Assembly (NCBI RefSeq): GCF_030930995.1
Contig: NZ_CP133217.1
Location: 1,240,001 to 1,304,000, forward strand
Direction: 5' to 3'
DNA: 64,000 bases
Origin: Thiothrix subterranea
GTDB lineage: Bacteria; Pseudomonadota; Gammaproteobacteria; Thiotrichales; Thiotrichaceae
Below the pieces are notes generated by a model. The model did not search any database. It worked only from the letters and a program-made list of their open reading frames with translations, and was not told the DNA's origin. Below, one piece after another: positions 43,176 to 51,634 of this stretch (position 1 is its first letter; the number at the start of each line of letters is the position of its first letter). A program made the position numbers and the translations under genes.

Positions 43176-44342
43176 TCACATGGCCTGCAAGCGTTGCATT
43201 AATCCATACAACCCGATTTGTGTGGTGTGTTCATCCAGCGGAAACACTTTCTCTTCCGGTGTCACCACGTAGCTGTGTTGCGGTTGGAGGTCTTGCTGTG
43301 AAATGTAAAATCCCTTGCTGAGTTTAGGGCGTGGGTTGCGTTTGATTTCCATCGCCAGCTTGCTTTGGTCAGGAAACAGCAGAATCAAATCAATCTCCGC
43401 GCCTGCACTGGTGCGGTAAAAAAACGGGATGACACCTTCGGGGGCAACCGCCAGCAAGTTTTCGATCACAAAGCCTTCCCAACTTGCGCCCGCAATCGGG
43501 TGAGTAATCAAGGTATCCCAGTGCTGAATCGTTAGCAGCGCGTGTAATAAACCACTGTCACGAATGTACAAAAACGGTGTTTTGACCAAACGTTTGCCGA
43601 TATTGGCGTGAAACGGTTGCAGGCGGCGCACCAGCATCAGATCTACCAGCAAGTCGGTGTAGGCGATGACTTTGCGGTAATCCAGCCCTAAATTTTCCGC
43701 TATCTGGCTGGCATTGAAGGGTTGACCCTGCAAATGTGCCAGCATCAGCCACAGACGTTGCATGGTTTCCTGCGGCACACTGCGGTCGAAAAACGGGATG
43801 TCTTTTTCCAGATAGCTGCGGATCAGGTATTTGCGTTTGCGAAAACTTTCTTCATCGCTGGCACTGAGGTAACTTTGTGGGAAACCGCCGCGTGTCCATA
43901 GTGTTTCGACGTTTGCCTTGCCGACTTCGAGAGCGTGTAACGGGGTCATGTCCAGATACGCTACGCGCCCCGCTAAGCGTTCTCCCGCTTGCTTGACCAA
44001 TTCCAAGGAGGCTGAACCTAGCAGCAGAAATTGTCCCGCTTCACGCCCTTCGCGCCGCCGTTGGTCAATGATACCGCGTAACACGGGGAATAAATCTGGG
44101 GTGTTTTGGATTTCATCGAAAATGATTAGCTCATCTTTGTGCTGTTCACAAAACAGTTTGGGATTTTGCATGACTCCAGCGCGTTCGATGTAATCTTCCA
44201 AATCCACATAGAGGGCTTTGTGTGTGGTGAGCAGTTGTTGTGCCAGCGTGGTTTTGCCCACCTGACGTGCGCCAAGCAGCACGACCGCTGGCTGGTATTG
44301 TAGGGCTTCAAGGAGAGCTTGGGTGAGAGTTCGGGCTATCAT
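43176..44342 (-). CDS. AAA ATPase with DUF4143 (ATPase 3)
   Basis: A 388-residue ATPase. LLGARQVGKTTLAQQL (about 22-37) is Walker A, ELIIFDEIQNTPDLF (about 70) Walker B, and FLLLGSASLELVKQ follows. The middle HTH part (FNASQIAENLGLDYRKVIAY) and the C-terminal nuclease-like part (GAEIDLILLF, LAMEIKRNP) match ATPase 2 in layout. A perfect 16-bp inverted repeat covers its start codon. It is convergent with tag. Confidence 0.86.
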   Translation of the reverse strand: MIARTLTQALLEALQYQPAVVLLGARQVGKTTLAQQLLTTHKALYVDLEDYIERAGVMQNPKLFCEQHKDELIIFDEIQNTPDLFPVLRGIIDQRRREGREAGQFLLLGSASLELVKQAGERLAGRVAYLDMTPLHALEVGKANVETLWTRGGFPQSYLSASDEESFRKRKYLIRSYLEKDIPFFDRSVPQETMQRLWLMLAHLQGQPFNASQIAENLGLDYRKVIAYTDLLVDLMLVRRLQPFHANIGKRLVKTPFLYIRDSGLLHALLTIQHWDTLITHPIAGASWEGFVIENLLAVAPEGVIPFFYRTSAGAEIDLILLFPDQSKLAMEIKRNPRPKLSKGFYISQQDLQPQHSYVVTPEEKVFPLDEHTTQIGLYGLMQRLQAM

Positions 44343-44381
44343 CCTAGCAAATTATCATTTTTCACGATAATTTGCTAGGAT
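44341..44381. promoter_or_regulatory. Perfect 16-bp inverted repeat over the DUF4143 ATPase 3 start
   Basis: ATCCTAGCAAATTATC and its exact reverse complement, separated by 9 bases. The right arm in the gene's direction includes the first two bases of the ATG, so a protein bound here, or the RNA hairpin, would block expression. Confidence 0.65.
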
Positions 44382-44413
44382 TAAGTAATTGTTAAGTCCC
44401 GACAGATTACATG

Positions 44414-45916
44414 CTACGGTTTTGCGACCCCTTTACTGCGGTCAGAGTAGGGCGAAAAGCTGGAACTGTTAAAGGCACGGATTTGATAACGGTATTCCGT
44501 TCCAGCCTGCAAGCCCGTGTTCGTAAAGGTCAGCACATTGGCACCCACCGAGGCGATTTCTGCAAAGTTGGTACAACTAGCGCCCGTACACCGTTCGATC
44601 TTGAAGCCAGTTTCGGTCGTGTTAGCATCTTTCCAATTCAACCGGATTTGCTTGCCAGCCAAAACCGTCGTTTTCAAACTGGTCGGTTTGGTCAGAGGTT
44701 TGGGGGTGGTTTGCGCATTCACAATGGTGGTATAGCTGGAATACAGCGTTCCTTTGAAAGCCCGTACCCGATAACGGTAAACCGTACCGGCAGTCAGCCC
44801 CGTGTTGTTGAATGCCACCACATTAGCGCCAGTGGATTGGATCACGGCGAAATTGGTACACGTTGCACCGGCACAGCGTTCGATCTTGAATCCCGCTTCG
44901 TTGCTGCTGTTGTCCTGCCACTTCAAATTGATTTGAGTGCCGGAAACCACCGTAGTCATAAGGTTACTGGGTGCTGTCAGTACATTCGATGGCGGTGGCG
45001 GTGGCGGTGGCGGTGGCGGCGTACCGTCGCAGATACCCGCAACGCGGACAGGTTGGAATGATTCGCGGAAACGGTAAAATTTCAAACCTTTGTTGTGAGC
45101 GTAGCGGATGATTTCTAACAAATCGGCTTTGGGAATACCCAATAAACCTTTGCCGAGGTCTTCGCCCGTTAAGATGCGATGCCCGTACAACGTAATGACT
45201 TCATCATTATTACTGGCACGATCCAAGGCGGCTTTAATTTCCGCCACGCTGTTGTCATACCCGAAGTCGATGCCATCACCAATCAAGTGCGGGCGGCTCG
45301 CGCCTAATTTGTGGTAAATAGCGTCGGTGCTTTGCAGGGGTTTTGAGCGATCTTCCAGTGTGCCGCGTAAATACAGCAGGCTATTTTTATCCTTGATGGT
45401 GTTGTCATAAACGTTCAAGCCACTGCCATAAGGGTAGGAATAACTGGTGGGTGTGAATGAAACGTCTGAATTATTATCAAATGCTGAATTTGTCGTGGGA
45501 TCGCCTCCCGCCATATTGCTTAGCGTTGGTTCTACTTCATCCGCATAATATTGTGCGGCTTTGTCACAAGCCAAGGCGTAAGGTGCTTGTCCTGCATCGA
45601 GGTGATTAACACTGTGTGAGGCAATTTCATGGCCTGCATTTTCAAGTTGTTTGAGTTTGACATAATGGCTGTCGCCCCCCATTTTCCCTTGGTCGAAACC
45701 TTTGATGTCGCTGCGCCAATGGGCGACGAAAAAGGTGGCGTGTAAATCAATCCCATTGAGTTCGGGTGGTCGAGTGGCTGGATTCACAAAAAAATCATGC
45801 CATTGGTCAACAAACCAATCGTCAAAAGTAAGCACCACCCCGCCTGCGAATAATTGAGCGGGCATAAGGGTCAACAACACTAACAAACCCGCAAGTCTGT
45901 TTAGAAAACGCCGCAT
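44414..45916 (-). CDS. Secreted polysaccharide deacetylase with two FN3 domains
   Basis: A 500-residue exported protein. A signal peptide (LAGLLVLLTLMPAQLFAG) precedes a NodB-type domain with TFDDW (about 30), the metal-binding SHSVNH (about 101-106) and the SYPYGSGLN strand. A run of ten prolines (about 300-310) links it to two fibronectin type III repeats (about 315-405 and 410-495), each with the FKIERC-GA-CTNFA pattern. It probably deacetylates an extracellular or wall polysaccharide, with FN3 domains for placement. The linker is coded by a (GGTGGC)n repeat and may vary in length. Confidence 0.87.
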   Translation of the reverse strand: MRRFLNRLAGLLVLLTLMPAQLFAGGVVLTFDDWFVDQWHDFFVNPATRPPELNGIDLHATFFVAHWRSDIKGFDQGKMGGDSHYVKLKQLENAGHEIASHSVNHLDAGQAPYALACDKAAQYYADEVEPTLSNMAGGDPTTNSAFDNNSDVSFTPTSYSYPYGSGLNVYDNTIKDKNSLLYLRGTLEDRSKPLQSTDAIYHKLGASRPHLIGDGIDFGYDNSVAEIKAALDRASNNDEVITLYGHRILTGEDLGKGLLGIPKADLLEIIRYAHNKGLKFYRFRESFQPVRVAGICDGTPPPPPPPPPPSNVLTAPSNLMTTVVSGTQINLKWQDNSSNEAGFKIERCAGATCTNFAVIQSTGANVVAFNNTGLTAGTVYRYRVRAFKGTLYSSYTTIVNAQTTPKPLTKPTSLKTTVLAGKQIRLNWKDANTTETGFKIERCTGASCTNFAEIASVGANVLTFTNTGLQAGTEYRYQIRAFNSSSFSPYSDRSKGVAKP

Positions 45917-46150
45917 ATCATGTCTCCGTCTTGCAACAGCCCTTGCGTATCCCCAGAGATCTAAACGCAGTCACGGTAATCATTAGACATATTTTTAATA
46001 AAAGGCGCGTGACTGCTGATAAATTAAATCAACCTCATGAACGTAGTTCAGCTTGTTGATAAATTCAAGGCGATGCTTAAATGTTGATTGCCTTACAGCG
46101 TATTGGCAATGTTACCATCTTGCCTCCGTTACCCTGCGAAAGAGAACACC

Positions 46151-47680
46151 ATGCCCTTAACGATCCCCACATTGCTTGCTCAACTCGATACCCAGCCCGA
46201 CACCCTCGATTTCGCCAGCGTGATTGCCAGCATTGACGCGCATTACACCTACACGCCACAAACCTTTCACAACGGTTGCGGCGACGATTGCGTTACCAGC
46301 CCGGCGGGGACAAATGCAGGCTCGTGCAAGGTGTTTGCGTTCGGGCAACTGCAAGGGCTTTCCGAGGCGCAAACGCTGGCGTGTTTTGCCGAACATTACC
46401 GCAAAGTCTTGGCAACACCGGCTGAAACCGACCATGCCAATATCCGTACTTTCATGCGTCACGGTTGGGCGGGCATTCGCTTTGAAGGCGTGGCGTTGTC
46501 GAAACCAGGATTTTCCACCCGTGCCATCCACCACGCCTACGATGCTTACGCAGGTACGGGCGACTTGAACCCACCGATACACCTGAGTTCCACCTACACC
46601 TTCCCCACGGTGGAAGACGGCAGTGCGCGGTTTGCCGGTGAGCAGCAAGGCTTCGTCTATTCCCGCGTCGGCAACCCCACCACGGTCTTGCTGGAACAAC
46701 GCCTCGCCGATCTGGAAGGCGGGGAAGCGGCGTTGGTGACAGCCTCCGGCATGGGCGCAACCGCCGCCTTGCTGTGGACGTTGCTCAAACCGGGTGACGA
46801 AATTATTGCGGATAAAACGCTGTACGGTTGCACCTATGCGTTTTTTAATCACGGGCTGGCGAAATTCGGCGTAACCATTACTCACGTCGATATGGCTGAC
46901 ACCGCTAACCTTGCGGCTGCGATTAGCGCGAAAACCCGCATCGTGTTCTTTGAATCGCCTGCCAACCCCAATATGCGGCTGGTGGATATTCCGGCGGTTG
47001 CGACCATTGCCCATCAGCACGACAACTGCAAAGTGGTGGTCGACAACACTTATTGCACGCCATATTTGCAACGTCCGTTGGAATTGGGCGCGGATTATGT
47101 GGTGCATTCCGCCACCAAATACCTCGGCGGACACGGCGACTTGATTGCCGGGGCGATTGTCGGGGATGCAGAAACGCTGACCCAAGTGCGCTTTTACGGC
47201 ATCAAGGATATGACGGGTGCGGTGATGTCATCGCAGGATGCGTTTCTGGTGTTGCGCGGTCTGAAAACCCTCGCGTTGCGGATGGATCGGCACTGCCAGA
47301 ATGCGCAAGCGATTGCCGCTTTCCTTGCCAGTCACCCCAAGGTCGAAGTTTGCCATTACCCCGGTCTGGAAAGTTTTCCGCAATACGCCTTGGCGCAGCG
47401 GCAAATGGCGCAACCCGGCGGCATGATTGCGTTTGAACTCAAGGGCGGCTTTGCAGCGGGTTGCCGTTTCATGAATGCCTTGAACCTGATCACTCGCGCG
47501 GTAAGTTTGGGCGATGCGGAAAGTTTGGCGCAACACCCTGCCAGCATGACCCATTCCACTTATACGCCGGAAGAGCGGGCGGAACACATGATCAGCGAAG
47601 GGCTGGTCAGGGTGTCGGCGGGCTTGGAGGATGTAGCGGATTTGCTGCGGGATATTGAGCAGGCGTTGACGTTTGCTTGA
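46151..47680 (+). CDS. HopJ domain fused to methionine gamma-lyase
   Basis: A 509-residue fusion. Residues about 1-118 form a HopJ-type domain (DAHYTYTPQTFHNG, AGTNAGSCKVFAFGQLQGLS, NIRTFMRHGWAGIRFEG). Residues about 120-509 are a PLP-dependent gamma-lyase: YSRVGNPT, TLYGCTYAFF with the Cys characteristic of methionine gamma-lyase, VVDNTYCTPYLQRPLELGAD and the PLP Lys in HSATKYLGGHGD. The enzyme splits methionine to methanethiol, 2-oxobutyrate and ammonia. HopJ is normally a separate small protein of unclear role. The start ATG 46151 is chosen because it begins the HopJ homology. Confidence 0.88.
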   Translation: MPLTIPTLLAQLDTQPDTLDFASVIASIDAHYTYTPQTFHNGCGDDCVTSPAGTNAGSCKVFAFGQLQGLSEAQTLACFAEHYRKVLATPAETDHANIRTFMRHGWAGIRFEGVALSKPGFSTRAIHHAYDAYAGTGDLNPPIHLSSTYTFPTVEDGSARFAGEQQGFVYSRVGNPTTVLLEQRLADLEGGEAALVTASGMGATAALLWTLLKPGDEIIADKTLYGCTYAFFNHGLAKFGVTITHVDMADTANLAAAISAKTRIVFFESPANPNMRLVDIPAVATIAHQHDNCKVVVDNTYCTPYLQRPLELGADYVVHSATKYLGGHGDLIAGAIVGDAETLTQVRFYGIKDMTGAVMSSQDAFLVLRGLKTLALRMDRHCQNAQAIAAFLASHPKVEVCHYPGLESFPQYALAQRQMAQPGGMIAFELKGGFAAGCRFMNALNLITRAVSLGDAESLAQHPASMTHSTYTPEERAEHMISEGLVRVSAGLEDVADLLRDIEQALTFA

Positions 47681-47688
47681 GACAATCG

Positions 47689-47710
47689 GGGTCAGACCAC
47701 AGTTCTGGCC
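47689..47710. terminator. Hairpin between convergent HopJ-MGL and MocR genes
   Basis: GGTCAGA and TCTGGCC can pair with one G-T wobble around a 7-base loop in the 30-bp space between the two stops. There is no clear T run, so termination is only suggested by position. Confidence 0.3.
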
Positions 47711-49126
47711 TTAACCCGCCCGTTGACCGATCATCACCAAGGCTTGTTCCATCTCCGTTGTCCACGGCTGCGCACAACTGAGGCGGATACAGTTGCGGTA
47801 TTTTTGCGTGGCGGAAAAGATTTGCCCCGGTGCAATGCTGATCCCTTGCTTCAGCAAGTCTTGCGTCATGAGCAAGGTATCCGTGCCTTCCGCCAATTCT
47901 ACCCACAATACGAAGCCGCCTTTGGGTTGCGTCACCCGTGTGCCTGCGGGGAAGTGTTGGCTAATAGCATGGCTGAATAAATCGACTTGGCGGGCGTAGC
48001 GGGTTTGCACTTGGCGCAAATAACGTTCGTAGCCGCCGTGTGTAAGGAAATCCGCCAGTGCCAATTGGGGCAAGGTCGGTGCAGCAAGGTTGGCGACGTA
48101 TTTTAGGTATTCGGCGCGTCGGAAAAAACGTTCCGGCAATACCATCCAACCAATCCGCAAACCTTGTGCCACGGTTTTGGAAAACGATGAACAGTAAATC
48201 ACGTTGCCGTTAGCGGGGTCTGGCTCGACACTGAGCAGGTTGGGCGGGCGTGCGCCGTTGAAACCGAGATCGCCGTAAATGTCATCTTCGATCAGCAGCA
48301 GGTTGTGACGGTGGGCGAGGGCGACCAGTTGTTGCTTGCGCTCCACTGGCATCAAGCTGCCGAGCGGGTTGCTGAAGTTGGGGATCAGCACACACGCTTT
48401 TACTGACCATTGTTCCAAAGCGAATTCGAGCGCGGGCAGGCTGATACCTGTTTGCGGATCGGTAGGGATTTCCAGCGCCTTCATGCCCAGTGATTCAATG
48501 ACTTGCAGTAAACCGTAGAAGGTCGGCGATTCGATAGCGATGATGTCGCCTGCACTGGCAACGGTTTGCAGGGCAAGTGAAAGCGCTTCCTGACAGCCAT
48601 TGGTGATGAGAATGCGATTGGCAGCAACGGGGCTGCCGCACAGGTGCATCCGCCGTGCTAATTGTTGCTGCAATTCGGGCAAACCGGGCGGAAAGGCGTA
48701 GTTGGCGGCGCGTTTGCCGTAGTGCCGCACGGTGTTGGCGAGGCTGCGTTGAAAGGCACGCATCGGCATGAACGATTCATCCGGCACGGCTGCCCCCAGT
48801 TGCACGAAACCGGCGCGACTGGTGGCTTGCGCGAGTTGCAACACCAGTTCCTGCCCCGTGACTGGCGTTGGCTTGAGGGAGGGTTGCGAAGGTGCAGGCA
48901 ATTCGGGTTTGTGCCAGGGGCGCAAGCGAATGTAATAACCGGAACGCGGGCGGGCTTCAATCAGGCCGAGGTTTTCAAGCTGGCGTTGCGCTTGCACTAT
49001 GGTGGAAATGCTTACGCCGAATTGCTGGCTGAGGCGGCGTACACCGGGCAGGCGTGAACCTTGCGGGTAAACGCCGTTGTTGATGTGGGCGGTGAGTTTG
49101 TTGGCAATATCGTCGTAGAGGGTCAT
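47711..49126 (-). CDS. MocR/GntR-type regulator with aminotransferase domain
   Basis: A 471-residue MocR protein. Residues about 1-75 are a GntR winged helix (IANKLTAHINNGVYPQGSRL, FGVSISTIVQAQRQLENLGL). Residues about 110-471 are a fold-type I aminotransferase domain with the PLP Lys in SSFSKTVAQGLRIGW (about 300). MocR regulators sense amino or vitamin ligands through PLP. It is divergent from an EamA transporter, its likely target, with direct repeats in the shared spacer. Confidence 0.9.
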   Translation of the reverse strand: MTLYDDIANKLTAHINNGVYPQGSRLPGVRRLSQQFGVSISTIVQAQRQLENLGLIEARPRSGYYIRLRPWHKPELPAPSQPSLKPTPVTGQELVLQLAQATSRAGFVQLGAAVPDESFMPMRAFQRSLANTVRHYGKRAANYAFPPGLPELQQQLARRMHLCGSPVAANRILITNGCQEALSLALQTVASAGDIIAIESPTFYGLLQVIESLGMKALEIPTDPQTGISLPALEFALEQWSVKACVLIPNFSNPLGSLMPVERKQQLVALAHRHNLLLIEDDIYGDLGFNGARPPNLLSVEPDPANGNVIYCSSFSKTVAQGLRIGWMVLPERFFRRAEYLKYVANLAAPTLPQLALADFLTHGGYERYLRQVQTRYARQVDLFSHAISQHFPAGTRVTQPKGGFVLWVELAEGTDTLLMTQDLLKQGISIAPGQIFSATQKYRNCIRLSCAQPWTTEMEQALVMIGQRAG

Positions 49127-49177
49127 GCGGTACAGTTTCCGAGTGCTGGATAAATACAGTTATGATTGCTCTCTCAA

Positions 49178-49218
49178 CTGTACTGGTTAATTTGTTTCAA
49201 TCTAAATCTGTTCTGGTT
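49178..49218. promoter_or_regulatory. Probable MocR operator: direct repeats CTGTACTGGTT / CTGTTCTGGTT
   Basis: Two 11-bp direct repeats with one difference start at 49178 and 49208, exactly 30 bp or three helical turns apart, in the divergent spacer. MocR proteins commonly bind direct repeats of this kind. An overlapping TACAGTT ... AACTGTA inverted pair is at 49155-49182. Confidence 0.5.
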
Positions 49219-49265
49219 GGCTGACAAGTTTTACGCTGTATTTTTCTAATAGAAGGAACAAGTAC

Positions 49266-50129
49266 GTGGAAAACTTGCAGAAGCAGGGTGTTGTATTGGG
49301 TGCTTTGGCCGTTGTTGCTTTCAGTTTGACGTTGCCCGCGAGTCAATACGTTGTCAGCGTTTTCAATCCCTTGTTTGTTGGTTTAGGGCGTGCTGCATTG
49401 GCGGGAATGCTTGCTGGAATAATGTTGTGGTGGACTCGTAGCCCATTGCCGACCTCAGTGCAATTACGTCACTTGATTTGGGTGGTGGCTGGCGTGGTGT
49501 TGGGCTTTCCAGTGCTATCAACTTATGCCATGCAGGTTGTGCCAGCTTCACATGGCGGTGTCGTATTGGGGATTTTACCTCTACTGACTGCATTAGTCGG
49601 GGCATGGATTGGGCATGAACGTCCGTCGGTTATTTTCTGGTTAGCGGCTTTGGTCGGTGCTGTTTTGGTGGTGTGGTATGCATTGCCGCACGGTTCGCTG
49701 TTTCTTCAATCGGGTGATGCTTTATTGCTGCTGGCGGGATTGTCTGCCGCAGTGGGTTATGCCTATGGTGGGTATTTGGCACGTGATATAACAGGCTGGC
49801 AGGTTATTTGTTGGGCATTGGTTTTGGCGTTACCTCTGACATTGCCTGCTTCATTGTGGTTGCTGCCTGTGGACTGGATGGATATTGAGGGAAAATATTG
49901 GCTTGGATTGCTCTATCTGGCGTTGGTGAGTCAATTGTTTGGATTTTTCCTGTGGTATCGGGCGTTGGCAATCGGTGGGATTACACGCATCAGTCAGTTG
50001 CAATTATTGCAGCCGTTTTTTACGTTGTTGGTTGCAAGTGTTTGGTTGGGTGAGGCGATTGAGTTTGAAACATTAGGTTTTGCTACCGCTGTGGTAGTAA
50101 CCGTGTTTGTGGGCAAACACTATTTTTGA
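49266..50129 (+). CDS. EamA-family (DMT) transporter
   Basis: A 287-residue protein with ten membrane helices in two EamA repeats (LPASQYVVSVFNPLFVGLGR opens the first; ALVSQLFGFFLWYRALAIGG lies in the second). Such exporters or importers handle amino acids and metabolites. The divergent MocR regulator suggests regulation by an amino-acid-like or vitamin-like compound. GTG 49266 is the start. The 3' end overlaps the convergent tautomerase gene by 10 bp. Confidence 0.88.
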   Translation: MENLQKQGVVLGALAVVAFSLTLPASQYVVSVFNPLFVGLGRAALAGMLAGIMLWWTRSPLPTSVQLRHLIWVVAGVVLGFPVLSTYAMQVVPASHGGVVLGILPLLTALVGAWIGHERPSVIFWLAALVGAVLVVWYALPHGSLFLQSGDALLLLAGLSAAVGYAYGGYLARDITGWQVICWALVLALPLTLPASLWLLPVDWMDIEGKYWLGLLYLALVSQLFGFFLWYRALAIGGITRISQLQLLQPFFTLLVASVWLGEAIEFETLGFATAVVVTVFVGKHYF

Positions 50130-50518
50130 TTACCTGCTTTGCGGCTTGCTTGTGTTTTGCCGCTGTAGCCCCAGTCGGTTGCAGGTACGCAGTCAAGCAC
50201 AATATAACTCGCTTCCGCCAGCACACCCAATACCTCGGTCAATAGCTCAAAAATGGCGGCAATGGCGTGGGATTTCTCGGCTTCCGTATTCGTGCCGTCA
50301 GTGATAATGCCAGAAACAAAAGCCGTGGTGTTTTGCAGTGCCACCATGTCCTGACTGGCGATAAACCATTGGGAGGCGGGGATGCTTTCAATGGAAACTG
50401 CCACCAAAGACCGTTTTTTATGCAAGATGTCGGTCATAATGTCGGTGATTCCTGTTGCCAGTTGCCAGACTTGTGTCGCTGACACTTCTTTGCTGATACG
50501 GACTGCAATGTAAGGCAT
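50120..50518 (-). CDS. Tautomerase-family protein
   Basis: A 132-residue protein starting MPYIAVRISKEVSATQ, so Pro2 would be the catalytic base after Met removal. VAVSIESIPASQWFIA is the second strand-loop of the 4-oxalocrotonate tautomerase fold. The substrate is unknown. It is divergent from a LysR regulator that probably controls it. Confidence 0.8.
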   Translation of the reverse strand: MPYIAVRISKEVSATQVWQLATGITDIMTDILHKKRSLVAVSIESIPASQWFIASQDMVALQNTTAFVSGIITDGTNTEAEKSHAIAAIFELLTEVLGVLAEASYIVLDCVPATDWGYSGKTQASRKAGNQK

Positions 50519-50599
50519 GGTAAAGCTCCTGTTGGTTAACGTAGCTCTACTTTAGCTCCCGAAAGTGTTCGTGTATAACGATGTTTTCTGTTTAAATTA

Positions 50600-50614
50600 A
50601 TCGCTATTAACGAT
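50600..50614. promoter_or_regulatory. Possible LysR box (T-N11-A)
   Basis: ATCG-CTATTAA-CGAT, a 15-bp interrupted palindrome of the T-N11-A type, lies 16 bp upstream of the LysR start and within the divergent spacer to the tautomerase gene. Confidence 0.45.
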
Positions 50615-50630
50615 CATTGTGGGTGTCGCT

Positions 50631-51485
50631 ATGAAGCAGGCCAATGTCAGTACGGAGCTACTGCAAACCTTTGTTACCGTAGTCGAGTCCGGTGGTTTTA
50701 TCCGTGCAGCGCAGCACTTGTATAAAACACAATCCACCGTTAGCCAGCAAATCCGTAAGCTGGAAACCGAGCTTGATGCCAACCTGTTCGCCACTTCGGG
50801 AAGGCGACGGTTACTGACACCTGCCGGGGAACAGTTCCTCGGCTATGCCAAACGTTGGCTGGCATTACAGGATGAAGCCTTGTTTGCACTCGCAAAAAAC
50901 AGCCTTGCCGCAGAAATCCGTCTGGGTGTTAGCCATAGCTTGAGCGAAGGTGTACTCCCGGAATTATTGGCTCAATTCTCCCGCGCTTACCCGCACGTCA
51001 ATCTGGTGGTGGAAACAGGCTATGGTAATGAGTTGATCCAGCGCTATGATAGTGGCGATTACGATCTCATTCTGACCTTGGAGCGTGAACCGCTGGCGGG
51101 CAAGGTAATTGGAACTGCCGCGATGGTCTGGATCGGCAAGGCGGGGAGTGAATGGTCTGGTCTGCATCCCCTGCGGCTGGCGGGGTATCAGGGGGCTTGC
51201 GAGTTTCGGCAAGCTGCCACCCATGCTTTGGATCAGGCGGGCATACCTTGGCAGATTGTTTATAGCACCAACAGCTTGGCGGCATTGATGGCGGCGGTAC
51301 GGGCAGGGCTGGCAGTCACGGTGCGTGCCGATTGCGCTGTTTCTGCCGGGTTGGCAATCCTTGCTCCACCGCCAAGTGTTCCTGAATTGCCCACCATTAG
51401 CGTAGTGTTGCGCAATCGTACCTTGAGCGAAGCCAGTGAATGGCTGGCAGCAGCTTTGCAAAAGACTGGATTGCAAGCCGCGTAA
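50631..51485 (+). CDS. LysR-family transcriptional regulator
   Basis: About 284 residues from ATG 50631. The winged helix covers LLQTFVTVVESGGFIRAAQH and TQSTVSQQIRKLETEL; the rest is the periplasmic-binding-protein-like effector domain (LAAEIRLGVSHSLSEGVLPE onward). It probably controls the divergent tautomerase gene, and perhaps the aminotransferase operon that begins 150 bp downstream in the same direction. Confidence 0.9.
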   Translation: MKQANVSTELLQTFVTVVESGGFIRAAQHLYKTQSTVSQQIRKLETELDANLFATSGRRRLLTPAGEQFLGYAKRWLALQDEALFALAKNSLAAEIRLGVSHSLSEGVLPELLAQFSRAYPHVNLVVETGYGNELIQRYDSGDYDLILTLEREPLAGKVIGTAAMVWIGKAGSEWSGLHPLRLAGYQGACEFRQAATHALDQAGIPWQIVYSTNSLAALMAAVRAGLAVTVRADCAVSAGLAILAPPPSVPELPTISVVLRNRTLSEASEWLAAALQKTGLQAA

Positions 51486-51634
51486 GTTCCAGCACAGTAT
51501 TCTGGAATGTCCGCAATACAATTTCCATACCTGCAAAAACTGTGTCGCTTAATTAAAGAAAATCTGTATCTGTAATGCTTTTTCTGGAAACCCTACACTG
51601 GCTATTCCGTAACAACAAGGATTCGGGGAATCGT

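Noticed and set aside
44990-45030. Short tandem GGTGGC units as a CRISPR-like array
   Set aside because: They are in frame and encode a proline linker; there are no spacers.
46157-47185. 342-codon open frame antisense to the HopJ-MGL gene
   Set aside because: It is a codon-bias shadow; the sense strand has full-length conserved domains.
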